From positions 193,767,000-193,830,999 of the forward strand of contig NC_073306.1 in the NCBI RefSeq assembly GCF_027595985.1: a stretch of 64,000 bases of DNA, in the 5' to 3' direction. Within the stretch, counting starts at the first letter, position 1, and each line of letters begins with the position of its first letter. The stretch is from Sorex araneus (taxonomy: Eukaryota > Chordata > Mammalia > Eulipotyphla > Soricidae). This document shows, in pieces, positions 34,653 through 45,613 of this stretch. A program made the translations under genes and the position numbers. The notes beneath the pieces were generated by a model. It was not told where the DNA came from, did not search any database, and saw only the letters and a list, made by a program, of their open reading frames with translations.

Positions 34653-34754
34653 ATGTTTAGGTGCTTTAAAATCAGAAGCTAAAGCAGGTCTGCAGCAAAT
34701 AATTGGCCAAATCTTAGTTAATGGATTTTGAATGTATTGTGAATTCCTCTGCTT

Positions 34755-34777
34755 ATATTGTTATTATTATATTATTA

Positions 34778-34810
<33 letters not shown>
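34755..34810. repeat. (TTA)n microsatellite
   Basis: Imperfect TTA/ATT array with one CAT interruption. Confidence 0.95.
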
Positions 34811-35439
34811 CAACCCTCTAATTTTGGCATTAATAAGAACATTCAGTAGGGAATATAGGATGGTGCAGGAATTAGAATGATGATCATTCTGCCAGTCCCC
34901 CCGGCAGTCCCCAAACCTGTATAACCTTGGGTCACATTTCTCCATCACTTGAGTGGTTCATTCTTCTAACTTTTTGCATTCCTGCTGCAGAGGACTTTCA
35001 TATCTCTTTGCTTTTTATTATAATATAAGAAGGTGATCCACACATCTCATATGGACTGTTTCTTTCGGGCTTTCAATGACAGAGGGTGCTCAAGTTTCCC
35101 TTGTAAAATGTCAGCAGACACTCCATCTCAAACCACCTTGTAGACTCCATCACTCCAATGCCTTAAATCTTGTGCACTCTGAAAATTGCTCTTCAGACAG
35201 AATCATTGATATTGTTTATGATTTTTTTCAGGCCAACTGATTACATGCAGTGTGACCATGGCAATTTCCCCGCCTCCTAGCACAGGAGGCCTTCAGACTG
35301 AATATAGAAGAAAACATAGTCATCCATACACCTAAAGAAATTGTTTTCTTTCTAAAACCCAAGGGTAATCTCTGACTGCCTGACAGTTGTCTCTTTAAAT
35401 ATCATGCACACCCATTGAAAAGTACAGACATGACTTAAA
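34811..35439. other. Intergenic, unclassified
   Basis: Unique sequence with no recognised gene. Confidence 0.35.
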
Positions 35440-35849
35440 TATCATATCACTTGTATCATTTTGTAGTGCCATTGATCTTCGATTTGCTCGAGCGGGAGCC
35501 AGTAACATCTCTATTTGTCCCTGTCGTGTGCTAGTGTAGCCCAATGATACCTGCTCGCTCCAGGAACAGAAAGAGCCTCAAATCGTTCATTCAGAGATTT
35601 GACGAAGAAATCTGACCATCTAGTTGGTGGGCGGCCACTAGGTCTTCTGATGTCTTGTGGAATCCAGTCTGTAACAGCTCTAGTCCAACGGTCATCTCTG
35701 AATCGCATTGCATAACTGGCCCATCTGAATTTTGATGCCTTGGCAAACGAGACAGCATCCCTGATTTTTGACCATTTATGGAGGTCAGAACACCGGATTC
35801 CTTCTCTCACTTGAGTGAGACATGATATTCCCAGCATAGCTCTTTCAAA
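35440..35849 (-). mobile_element. RTE-clade LINE, 5'-truncated 3' end
   Basis: Tail TATCACTTGTATCATTTTGT and TCGATTTGCTCGAGCGGGAG at left. The minus-strand frame 35837-35511 is open and reads FRWASYAMRFRDDRWTRAVT, then PSGRPPTRWSDFFVKSLNER and PGASRYHWATLA. It is cut at 35849. Confidence 0.92.
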
Positions 35850-35956
35850 ATATGTTTAGTAACAGTAAATATGATATACTGCCATGAATTCAAGTACCTT
35901 ACTACCTATGCCCAGGTAGTAATTTTCTCAGAATCCGAATACTTTTTTCCCCCTTA

Positions 35957-36130
35957 GATCCTGAAAATGGCCTGAGCAATATTACAGCCGGTGGGGCATT
36001 TTCCTTGGCACTTGGCTGACTGAGATTTAGTCCTTGGCACCCCCTGTGGTTCCCTGAAAGTTGCAGGAATGGTCCCAGGACACAGAACTAGGCGTAAGCC
36101 CTTAGCATAACCATATATGTCCCAACAAAA
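35957..36130 (+). repeat. Old poly(A)-class SINE
   Basis: TGGCCTGAGCAATATTACAG head and GGGGCATTTTCCTTGG; body CAGAACTAGGCGTAAGCCCT. Confidence 0.7.
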
Positions 36131-36665
36131 CAAAATAAGTTATAACACCTGAAAACACATGCCAGCAGACCTGATAGAAATTTCATTGCCTTCTGAAAAA
36201 TCTGGAAAATCCAAACTTCATTTTGTTCTCAGATGACGGTTGTTTGCTGGAGAAGGAACCCACAATTGCAGAGAAGAAGTAGTCACTTCCCATTGTAGTG
36301 GGGAAGAACTTATCTATCCCCAGAACATATAGAAAAACATAACTGCCATACCTAAAGCAAATAAATCACACGATGAGTCAACATCCCACAAGTGAGTGAA
36401 AAACTCCAGAGGTAGAAGAATTTGTTTATAAGCAAATACATCCATTCAGTGTTTGAAGATGATGAATGCTTCCATCAACTGATGTTTCATCAAGCTGATG
36501 AAGTTGCATAAGCAAATCACCTATATTGTATATTATATTTTAGAAGACTCTCAAGAATAGTAGCGACGACATGAAACACTATGTGCTATTCTTTGACAGA
36601 GGAAGTAAGGCAAAAACTATTGTACATCACAATGGCAGTGTCTTGAAAATGTTGACTCAAGAACT
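36131..36665. other. Intergenic, unclassified
   Basis: Unique sequence. Nothing recognised. Confidence 0.35.
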
Positions 36666-36678
36666 CAATTCACGCTGT

Positions 36679-36863
36679 TTTATTTTATTTTATTTTTTTT
36701 GCTTTTTGGGTCATACCTGGTGATATACAGAAGTTACTCCTGGCTCTGCACACAGTAACCCCTCCTGGTGATAGTCGTGAGACCATATGGGATGCTGGGA
36801 ATTGAACCCAGGTGGGCTACGTGCAAGGCAAATGGCCTACTCGATGTGCTATCGCTCCAGCCC
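36679..36863 (-). repeat. tRNA-headed SINE, poly(A) tail
   Basis: (TTTTA)n tail, GCTTTTTGGGTCATACCTGG ... GTGCTATCGCTCCAGCCC. Flanked by similar sequences AATTCACGCTGTT and AGTTCACGTTGTT, a decayed target duplication. Confidence 0.92.
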
Positions 36864-37063
36864 TCAGTTCACGTTGTTATTAAGAACACTAATTCTAATT
36901 CATTTTCTTCTTCTTATAATAATGGTATACAATTCTCTTACATCCAATTGCTTATCATAAAATGTAGAATTTAGAGGCTATTGCTGTATTTAGGAAGCAC
37001 GTATCTACCATAATGGTCAATTTAAGATCATTTGCTTCATACACAAAGTAAGCCTTTACAGTT

Positions 37064-37447
37064 AAAATTTTTTTTATTGAATCACCGTGATAGTAACAAG
37101 CTTTCATGTGTGGGTTACAATCACACAATGATCAAACACCCATCCCTCCACAGTGCACATTCCCCACCACAAATATCCCTGGTATGCCCCCACCCTTTCC
37201 CACCCTCCCCCTACCTCCATGGCAGACAATATTCCCCATGCTCTCTCTCTACTTTTGGGAAACACATACACTAAGAGGTCATCATGTTTGGTTCATTTTC
37301 TACTTTTGGCACACATCTCCCATCTTGACAGGTTCCTCAAGCAATCAGTTTCTTAGTGATCCCTTCTCTATTCTATCTGCCTTCTCCTCTCCACTCCTGA
37401 AGCAGGCTTCCAGCTATGGGGCAATCCTCCTGGCCCTTGTGGAACTC
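37064..37447 (-). mobile_element. L1 3' end, variant 3' UTR
   Basis: TTTATTGAATCACCGTGATA, then CACACAATGATCAAACACCC and the pyrimidine tract of the L1 3' UTR. Confidence 0.9.
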
Positions 37448-37479
37448 TGTTATGCTTATTTATTATAATCTTTAGTTGA

Positions 37480-38070
37480 CAGTTAATAAAATACAACGGA
37501 ATACTATGTAGCTGTTAGGAGAGATGAAGTCATGAAATTTTCTTATAAATAGATAGATAAGGAGAGTTTCATGCTAAGTGAAATGAGTCAGAAAGAGAGG
37601 GAGAGACATAGAAGGCCTGCTTTATTTGTAGAATATAAAATAACATAACATAAGACTGATACACAAGGACAGTGGACACAAGGACCAGGAAGATTTCTCC
37701 ATAGCTGGAAGCCTGCCTCAAGAGAGTACAGAGAGAGAACAGATGGAATAAAGAAGGGATCACTAAGCAGATGATGATTGGAGGAATCGGTCGGGATGGG
37801 AGATGTGTGCTGAAAGTAGATAAAGGACTACACATGATGACCTCTCAGTATCTGTATTGCAAACCCTAAATCCAAAAAGTAGAGAAAGAATATGGAAGAA
37901 ATTGTCTGCCGTGAAGTCAGGGAGAGGGTAGGAATGGGGGTTATACTGGGGATATTGGTTGTGGGGCATGTTCACTGGTGGAGGGATGGGTGTTTGATCA
38001 TTGTATGATTGTACTCAAACATGAAAGTTTGTAACTGTATCTCACAGTGATTCAATAAAATAATAATAAA
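37480..38070 (+). mobile_element. L1 3' end, same variant, opposite orientation
   Basis: GGAATACTATGTAGCTGTTAGG through TTTGATCATTGTATGATTGT, ending GATTCAATAAAATAATAATA. It forms a large inverted repeat with 37064-37447. Confidence 0.9.
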
Positions 38071-38854
38071 AAAGAAGATATTTTGTTCTCAGCCCTGCCT
38101 GCCTGTCATTGTCATGAAGATTTCTCTATTATTTATTGCCCTCCGTCTACCTGGCTGCCCCACCTTTCCTTCAGTCTCTTCCCAACTTCTGAGGCTCCTT
38201 ATCCAGGCTCTGTTGGACCATCCAGCAAATCACCATTCGATACTCTCTCGTGTAGTCCTAAGGTCCCTCCTCAAAATCTAATCTCTGCCTCATCAGTAAC
38301 CCTTATTGTCCTGTCACACATAAATAATAAACAATGTCCCATCCTCATGGAACTCAATTCCAATTCTGGAACCCTGCACCTTTTGCTATAAAATATTCAT
38401 CTCTTGTATATGGAGATTTTGACTGCATTCCAGTACCATGACCCCTTCCTGTGTTCAGTTTAGCCTAGGGCCAAACTGACTCTTCTAGACAAAAATCCCA
38501 GCTATTTTATCAGTGAGTTTTTGGCTTTCTCCATTGCCTTGATTCTGTCTTGAGGAACATCTATATTCTCTTTTTATATTCTCTTTTTAAACAACTTTTT
38601 TGCCCCCAGGGAGAAAAGTTGTCCTATTTGATCTCGGGCCAGAGCTGGGCAGATGAGGCACACAGCTATAACCTCACAGTGGCCCTGACTGTTGTTGTCA
38701 GGCAACTCTGGCCAGTGACCTGGGCCTGAAGTATCTAATGGGAAGATGCAGAAGACAGAGAAGAGATCACATGATAATCTTTCTTTGCAGGGCATGAAAG
38801 AGGCACTACTTAAGCCAGTTCAAGTTCCCTTTTTTTGTGCTCTTCCTACTCTTA
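38071..38854. other. Intergenic, possible degenerate LTR
   Basis: 38079-38580 has a TATA-like GCTATAAAATATTC (38386) and pyrimidine-rich flanks, as in some class I LTRs, and it lies upstream of the ERV relic at 39800. The ends are not defined. The rest is unclassified. Confidence 0.25.
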
Positions 38855-39775
38855 TTTTTAAATTAATTTTATTTATTAATTTTTAATTGAATCACTCTTT
38901 GATAGACTCTTAGAAAATTGTTCATGATTATGTTACAGTCATATAGTGTTCCGATAGTTATCTCTCCACCAATGCACATTTTCCAGCACTACTGTCCTCA
39001 GTTTCCATCCCATCACCCTTCACCTCACTCCCAGGAACTTCTCTCTCTCTCCCTCTTTTCCTCTCTCTCTCTCCCTCTCTCTCTTCTCTTCTTGTTTCCC
39101 GCTTTCACTATCCCTTTTCTCCCAGCCCACCTCTTTCTCTCAATCAAATTTGGGCATTGTGGTTTGCAATACAAATACTGAAAGGTTGTCCTGTATATCC
39201 CCTTACCTACTTTTAACACTCAGTTCTTGTCTATTGTTACATTTCTGATTATTGTTAACATACTGATCCCATCTCTATCTTCCCTACCCTCCATCCCACA
39301 CACACTTGTGGGAGATTCTAACCATTGACCAGTCCTTCCAGCCCTTGAATTTCCTGTCCTTGGATATTAGTTTTCTATTACATAATTTTTTAATATACCA
39401 CAAATGAATGCAGTCATACTATATCTGTCCCTCCCCTTCTGACTCATTTCACTCAACCTGACACTATTCATGTCCATACATTTATAAGCAAATTTCATGA
39501 CTTCATTATATCTAACTTCTGTGTAGTATTCCACTGTGTAGATGTACCATAGTTTCTTTATCCAGTCATCTGTCTCAGACACTCAGGTTGTTTCCAGATT
39601 CTAGCCATTGTGAATAGTGTTGCAATAAATCCAGGAGCAGGAGTGCACATGGTGTTTCTGCTGTATGTTTTTGAACCTCCAGGGTATATTCCCAGAAGTG
39701 GTATTGCTTTATCAAATGGGAGCTCAGTTTTTAGTTTTTTGAGGAAGGCACCTTGTTTTCCAAGAAACCTGGATC
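38855..39775 (-). mobile_element. L1 fragment (3' UTR to ORF2 C-terminus)
   Basis: Complement of the L1 end with a decayed GAATCACTCTTTGATAGACT start, a (CT)n-expanded 3' UTR (39039-39090), and ORF2 C-terminal sequence (SETDDWIKKLWYIYTVEYYT). Confidence 0.85.
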
Positions 39776-40552
39776 AGTTTATTCAGTTCTAGGCTATTGT
39801 TTAAGGTCCTTCTCCTGTGGCTGAAGGTATGAGGCAATATACCAAATTAGACCTTGGTAGCAAGGAAGACCAACTATTCTGGCAATTCACTTCACAAGTC
39901 AACATTCACCAGAGATTAGACAATGGTTATAAATCCTAGACCAGGAACCAAAAACCCCTTTCCCTCTCTTATGGGACACTTCTTGCAAGGTGTTCATTAA
40001 CAGATACAAAAAAAGCTAGTAAGGAAAAAGAAAACGAAGAAAAGGAATGAAGACAACAATAACAACAACAAGAAAGAGGATGAGTTAAGCACTGGGCTCA
40101 ATTTATGTCAGCAGTTGTTGTCCCTTGTCCCTTTCAGACACAAGTCCAAAGGCACCAGCACCATCAGTTTGTCACCAAGGCATGTGAGGCCTATGTGTTT
40201 CCATTGTGTGCTACACACTTTCAAAAATATTGCACATATTGCCAGATGCTTGTCCCCACTGCAAACAAACAGGGAATTGGAAAGGGGACATCTCCCTTGC
40301 CAGCAATGCTTTGGGAACTTTGTCCAACTCTGCCCCATGTTTAACTAACTACCTGCATTCTGGCAACAAATAGGAACTAATGTTCCCAATTACTGGGTCA
40401 CATGAATGCACTTTTGATTTCCATTCTGAAAGGGCATACACACTGCACAGGTGCTTGTGTTTGCATTGCTACAATGGAAACTTGCCATAAGTCACAAGAG
40501 CCAATATAAATTTATTGTTTGAAATAAATACTAGAGATCAACATTTTCTTTC

Positions 40553-40722
40553 TTTTTTTTGCTTTTTGTGTGACACCCAGTGATGCTCAGGGGTTACTCC
40601 TGGCTTTGCACTCAGGAATTACTCCTGGCGGTGCTTGGGGGACCATATGGGATTCCAGGTATCAAACCTGGTTCGGCCATGTGCAAGGCAAATGCCCTAC
40701 CCGCTGTGGTATCGCTCCGGCC
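40553..40722 (-). repeat. tRNA-headed SINE, poly(A) tail
   Basis: TTTTTTTTGCTTTTTGTGTG, GTTACTCCTGGCTTTGCACT, GTATCGCTCCGGCCCC. Inserted in the ERV relic. Confidence 0.93.
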
Positions 40723-40885
40723 CCCTGGAGATCAACATTTTCTTACCGCCAAAGTTATCTGCCTTCTAATTTCACCTGCATTTCTCCTATCCTAACTGGC
40801 TTCTATTGACTACTGCAGGATTTATGAATATTTAATGACTTGGTGGTACCTAAGACAGTATGGTCCCCAACCCATACACTCTCTC

Positions 40886-41208
40886 TTATTTTTTTTATTT
40901 TTATTAGTGAATCACCGTGAGATACAGTTACAAATTTATGAACTTTCATGTTTTCACTTCAGTCATACAGTGAATATTTACATTCCTCCATCAGTGCCTA
41001 TTCTCCTTCACCAATGTTCCCAGTATCCCTACCACCACCCCTGCCCCAACCTCCATCACCCCACCCTGCCTCTGTGGCAGTACATTCCCTTTTGTTTTCT
41101 CTCCTGTTGGATGTAGTAGTTTGCAATAGAGGTATTGAGTGGCCTATAAACTACTTTTGGCACACAGCTTTCAACCCGAGTGGGTCCTCCCAACATTCTC
41201 TTCTAGTC
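40886..41208 (-). mobile_element. L1 3' end insertion
   Basis: T tail and TTAGTGAATCACCGTGAGAT, 5'-truncated, flanked by CCATACACTCTCT on both sides (40872 and about 41209). It separates the gag and RT islands of the ERV relic. Confidence 0.9.
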
Positions 41209-42120
41209 CATACACTCTCTTACACCAAGTTTCTCCAACTGTTCTCTGAATTTTCAGCCTTAGACCTAAAAAAGATTTTCTTCTTCATTCCCTTATACTT
41301 TGATTCAGAATCTCTATATGTATTTGCTTTTGAATGGGAAGTTAAAGCAGTTAACCTGGACAGTGATTCCTCTAGAAATTCAAGACTGACCCCACCAGTT
41401 TGGCCAATTCTTGGGAATATTTTTTTCTCTTTACAATTTAAAGACTCAGAACTCTTTCAATAGATGACCTATTGATTGCAGCCATTCTAAAGAATTGTTG
41501 GACCAAAATGCTGAAAAATTCCTCCAACCATTACCACTGTGGTTATGAGGCTTCTCAAAGGTATAGCCAAAATTTTTGTTTAAGTAGTAAAATTTTTAGG
41601 TCTATTCTCACTTCAAGATCTAGAAGCCTCTTCAATAAAATAAAATCATCCTTAACAAGGCAATTTCTGAAACCTGACAATAATTTAGATCTTTTGTGGG
41701 CATCACATGGATATCTCAATTTAGATTGATAGCCTGAGCTCTTTAGGGTGGGGAAACAGTTTCTTTGACTTTAAAGGGTTCTTTGACTTCTGCTCCAGCT
41801 TTAGCTTTCTAATCTGAACAATCATCTATCCTTACATGGGCATGAGGGAGAATGGGTCTTTTTGGGAGTTCCCAATCAAACACTGGGGACTTATAGACCT
41901 ATCTTTTATAGGTCTATAACAGAGCTATAAAATAATCTGATGTCACTGCTTCCCCAAGCAATCTACAAGCCCTGGTTTTAGTAGATTTGGGTGAATGAAG
42001 CTCAATTATTGACTCTTGGGCAACTTCTGACAAAGCACTCTTCACATTATGTCACAGAAATAACTCTATTCCAGAGCTTTGTTCTTGCTATCCCTGGACT
42101 CTGCTCTCAGTGTTCACCCA

Positions 42121-42765
42121 TGTCCAACTCTTAACCCAATAATCTTACTCCCTGAAACAACACAAAAAATAAACAGTCTGAATTCTGCATTCTGAGCAGA
42201 GAAACCCAGAGAAGCAGCAGGCTAACAGTAGCTGCTTCAGGGTAAAATAAACCCAAAAGATAGAAGGCAAAGATACCTCTTCTGCCAAGGGAGTGCCTTT
42301 ATGCCTCTTCTGGGTGAAGACAAAAAAGACTCAATTAAAATTTTCTAGTTAGAGAAAACAGGATTATCCCTTCCCTTTGCATATGACTTCTATGCAAATA
42401 GTTTATCTTCAGTTGATTGCTTGAACTTTTAGCAGGAGTCTCTCAGAAGGCCCCACTCTGGGACATGAATTCTTGAATGCTTTACTGGCAATCTAGTGCC
42501 TTTGAGACAGCCTGGCTCAAGCAAACACAGCATTTGTTGGATACAGGCCCTCTTTGGAGGACCAGGGCAAATGAAAATTCTTCAGAAATAGAATCAAATT
42601 AACCCAAGTTAGTGGGAGGACAGCATATTAATAGTCAAGCTGTGACTATCTGGTATAGCATGGTCAGACATTTTTTAAAGGTCAATCAGCTTGTGATGGC
42701 AAATGCTCCGTAGCAGCCCAATCTCTGAGGGAAATATGCACATTGTGACCAGATACATTCACTCA
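42121..42765. other. Intergenic, unclassified (possible ERV 3' part)
   Basis: May be the downstream part of the class I ERV relic, but no coding island is recognised. Confidence 0.3.
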
Positions 42766-42880
42766 AGAGTGAACGGGTGAAGGGATGGCTGTTTGAGCAT
42801 TGTATAACTGAGACATAAACCTGAAACTTTTGTAACTTTCCACAAGGTGATTCAATAAAAAAATAAAATTAAAAAAAAAT
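42766..42880 (+). mobile_element. L1 3' end fragment
   Basis: GTGAAGGGATGGCTGTTTGA ... AAGGTGATTCAATAAAAAAA with an A-rich tail. Confidence 0.88.
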
Positions 42881-43239
42881 GTGCACGAAACTAGACTTAG
42901 TTGCCACTACTGACTTACATTACAGCAGAAATGGAAGAAGTGGGGGATTTCCCCTGCATTCAGAACAGTGATGAAAGCTCAGCAAAGACTTGAAGGATGC
43001 AAGAGACTAGTGTTCTCCCTTATGTAAAAACCAAATTGACAATTTGATTCAAGATTTTCACTGTATTGAGAAAAACAACAGATGAGTCCTTCAAAAAGGA
43101 AAGAGAAAAAAATGGTAAGAGATAAAAAATAATTAAAAGAGAATGTATATGCAAATCCTTGATCTTAAATGGAATTGAGGTGCTAGTCAAAGTATCTAAA
43201 TAATTGGACAACCTTCACCCCCAAATAAGTTACTTCATC

Positions 43240-43548
43240 AAAAAAAAGGGCAATTGACCAGAAAATGTAATTTGTCCAAAGAAAACATGCAGATGCTCTC
43301 ATAACAAATAGAAGAAAGTTAAAAAAATTCAAACATTTATTATTATGGAAATGAAAATAAGAACTGCAATGACATCCAACAAAAAATTACTTATAACACA
43401 AAGACTTAAGCAGGGTTGGTGAGGATAAAAGGAAAAATACATACCAGAATATGGTTGGTGATTATAAAAATTAACTTAGCCTCTGTGGAAAACAGTTTGG
43501 TGTTTCCTGAAGAAAATAGCAATTACATTTTAGCCCATCAATACTACT
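43240..43548 (+). mobile_element. Old mammalian L1 fragment (ORF2 C-terminus)
   Basis: GGGTTGGTGAGGATAAAAGG and CTCTGTGGAAAACAGTTTGG match the order of an ancient L1 ORF2 end. Much more diverged than the shrew-type L1 copies. Confidence 0.65.
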
Positions 43549-43559
43549 ATTTCCTTAAT

Positions 43560-44046
43560 TCCTGCACTAACATATGCCTCAGAGACCTGGGCCCTACACA
43601 AACTGGATGAGAACACTATTTGGTCTCCCAAAGAGGAATGGAAAGAGCTATGCTTGGAGTATCACGTTTCACTCAAGTGAGAGAAGGAATCCGGAGTTCC
43701 AACCTCTGTTGACAACCCAGAATCAGGGACACTGTCTCTTTAGCCAAGGCATTGAAAATTTGATAGGCCGGACAAATAATGCGTTTTAGAGATGACTGCT
43801 GGACTAGAGCTGTTACTGACTGGATTCCGAGGGACATCAAAAGACTGCGTGGCTGCCCACCAACGAGATGGTCAGACTTCTTCGTCAAAACCCTGAATGA
43901 ACTATTTGAGGCTCTTCATGTTCCTGGAGCGAGAAGATACAATTGGGCTACTCTAGTACGAGACAGGGATGGATGGAGATGTTACTGGCCCCCACTCCAG
44001 CAAATCGAAGATCAACTAGATGACAAGTGATGACAAGTGACAAGTG
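43560..44046 (+). mobile_element. RTE-clade LINE, 5'-truncated insertion with TSD
   Basis: Perfect 11-bp duplications ATTTCCTTAAT at 43549-43559 and 44047-44057. The frame carries ALTYASETWALHKLDENTIW, then RAVTDWIPRDIKRLRGCPPT and RWSDFFVKTLNELFEALHVP. The 3' end reads GAGATGTTACTGGCCCCCAC...AAATCGAAGATCAACTAGATG followed by GACAAGTGAT repeats. There is no poly(A). Confidence 0.95.
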
Positions 44047-44057
44047 ATTTCCTTAAT

Positions 44058-44547
44058 AGAGTACCACTTTTATACTGGAGTTGTATGGAAAAGACCTGTG
44101 ACAAACCTTATAACTAAACATCATTTTGGCTCAATGCTATTTTATACATTAAAAAAAATAGAATCAATGCATTTCAATATCTAAGCATATATTTTATTTT
44201 CACTTATTGTCTGCTGTTTCTTTTTTCTTAAAATTACATTTTTCTGACCTCAAATAGAGGGAAATAGTTTGAAAGCAAATTTTATTTTCAACTTTATCAC
44301 ATTATTTTTCTCAGTTCTAATGGCAAGCACAGAAGCAGTAAATATGATAAATTCCTCCAAATTTTATGTGTTTCTTCATTTGCCTGATCAGCTACAAAAA
44401 TCCTGCAGTTGTCAGTAGATATCACCACAAGATGCAGTTCTTATGGGGAAATACTTAGTATTTTCTGGGCTTCTACTTCTTCCTTCATGTGCTCCTTTTC
44501 TTTTACATCACTTTGGACTCTCTTTTTTATGGTAAGTAACCTTATCT
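44058..44547. other. Downstream flank of gene B
   Basis: Unique AT-rich sequence. It probably contains the original 3' UTR and poly(A) region displaced by the element at 44548. No clear signal can be assigned. Confidence 0.35.
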
Positions 44548-45218
44548 CTATTTTTTTTAATTTATTTTATTGAATCACCATTTGGAAAGTTATAAAGTTC
44601 TCAGGCTTATGTCTCAGTTATACAATGCTCAAACACCCATCCTTTCACCAGTGCCCATATTCCACCACCAAAAAAAACCCCCGTATACCTCCCAACTCCC
44701 ATCCCCCAATCCCCCCACCCCTGCCTGCATAACTGATAAATTTCACTTCATTTTCTCTTTACCTTGATTATATTCCATATTTCAACACAAAACTCATAAT
44801 TACTGTTGGAGTTTCAACACAGAACTCACTATTCTTGTTGGTATTTACCCCTCCTTGCCCTACTGACAAGGAAGCATTTGATAATTAGTTTTTCACTGAT
44901 GAGAATAAAGAGATATAAAGTTAAGCGGCCGCTACTGTATTTTAGTAATTAAGTCCAGGGAGATTTATGTTGGAAATTGCGTCATTTCCTTTCCTGGGGA
45001 AGATTGGAAGAAGGACATAGTTCACAGTCTAGAGACATGGCTGCAAGCACTTGCTGGGACCAGAAGTAATGTAGCTGGCCTCTGGATCTTGGTCGTTCAG
45101 GAGTAAAGCGGCCTTGCAAAAGCATGGCACCCAGGTCGATCTCAGCGGAGTGCTAGCCGGTATCAGCCCCGGCCCAAGACTGCCCAAGTGTCTCGCGGTG
45201 AAAGCAAATTTTGACATG
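44548..45218 (-). mobile_element. Non-autonomous L1-tailed element, copy 2
   Basis: Same layout as 30032-30666: T tail, TTGAATCACCATTTGGAAAG, CCTTTCACCAGTGCCCATAT, the CCACCACC-A run, ATTTCAACACAAAACTCA, AGTCCAGGGAGATTTATG, and a GC-rich 5' end. No clear target duplication is found. It contains AATAAA on the minus strand (complement TTTATT at about 44561-44575) and lies about 115 bp past the gene B stop codon. Confidence 0.75.
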
Positions 45219-45333
45219 ACAACTTAACATGAGAGTAATTTTGTCACCAGTGAAAACCTGCACCCTCTTCTCTCTGAAACAAACCGAAGGGGTCCTCTCT
45301 GTGAGAGAGAGCAGCTTAGGGCATCATATGAAA

Positions 45334-45613
45334 CTAGTGCCTCTTTTCCTTCTTCCCTGCTTTAGATAACAGCCGGCAACAGCACAGGCAGCATTTGGTG
45401 ATGAGCCACAGGGCAGCTGCCACGCAGGCCAGCAGGAAGCCGATCACGTCCAGAGAGTGGTACTGGAGCAGGGTGAGGCCGTGGGAGGCGGGCCGCAGGT
45501 GTTTGGCTCCTTTGTGGCGCATGACGAACTCGATCCAGAAGGCCGCCCTGTCCAGAGGCTTCACTGGCTGATCTCGTTGAATTGCCCTTAGTTTCATCGC
45601 ATTCTCCTTATAT
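45334..45613 (-). CDS. UGT2B: UGT2B-like gene B, exon 6 (membrane anchor, stop codon)
   Basis: The terminal 280-bp coding exon starts in the split Ser codon, reads [20 protein letters not shown], and ends in one transmembrane segment (about [16 protein letters not shown]), a Cys-rich stretch and a basic tail KAGKKEKRH before the stop. Lys at -3 and -5 gives a KxKxx-type ER retrieval signal, as expected of a type I ER-membrane UGT. With exons of the sizes seen in genes A and B, the full protein would be 530 residues. A retroelement (44548-45218) begins only about 115 bp past the stop, inside the expected 3' UTR. Confidence 0.93.

Larger units (their letters stand above)
39800..42120 (+). mobile_element. 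Class I ERV relic (gag NC, RT, RNase H), interrupted
   Basis: Short coding islands in one order: a nucleocapsid knuckle-like CPHCKQTGNWKGD (40251-40289); RT palm sequence with SALDLK and FAFEWE (41254-41342); a thumb-proximal island LLIAAILKNC, then CGYEASQRYS (41468-41620); and a connection/RNase H-like island with GEWVFLGVPNQTLG and LTLGQLLTKHSSHYVTE (about 41790-42065). All are separated by stops and frameshifts. A SINE and an L1 end have inserted between gag and RT. No LTR pair is identified. Confidence 0.65.

Noticed and set aside
38083..38391. 102-codon reading frame after an L1 end
   Set aside because: Composition is low in charged residues and rich in Ser/Pro, there is no homology recognised, and it may be part of a degenerate LTR.
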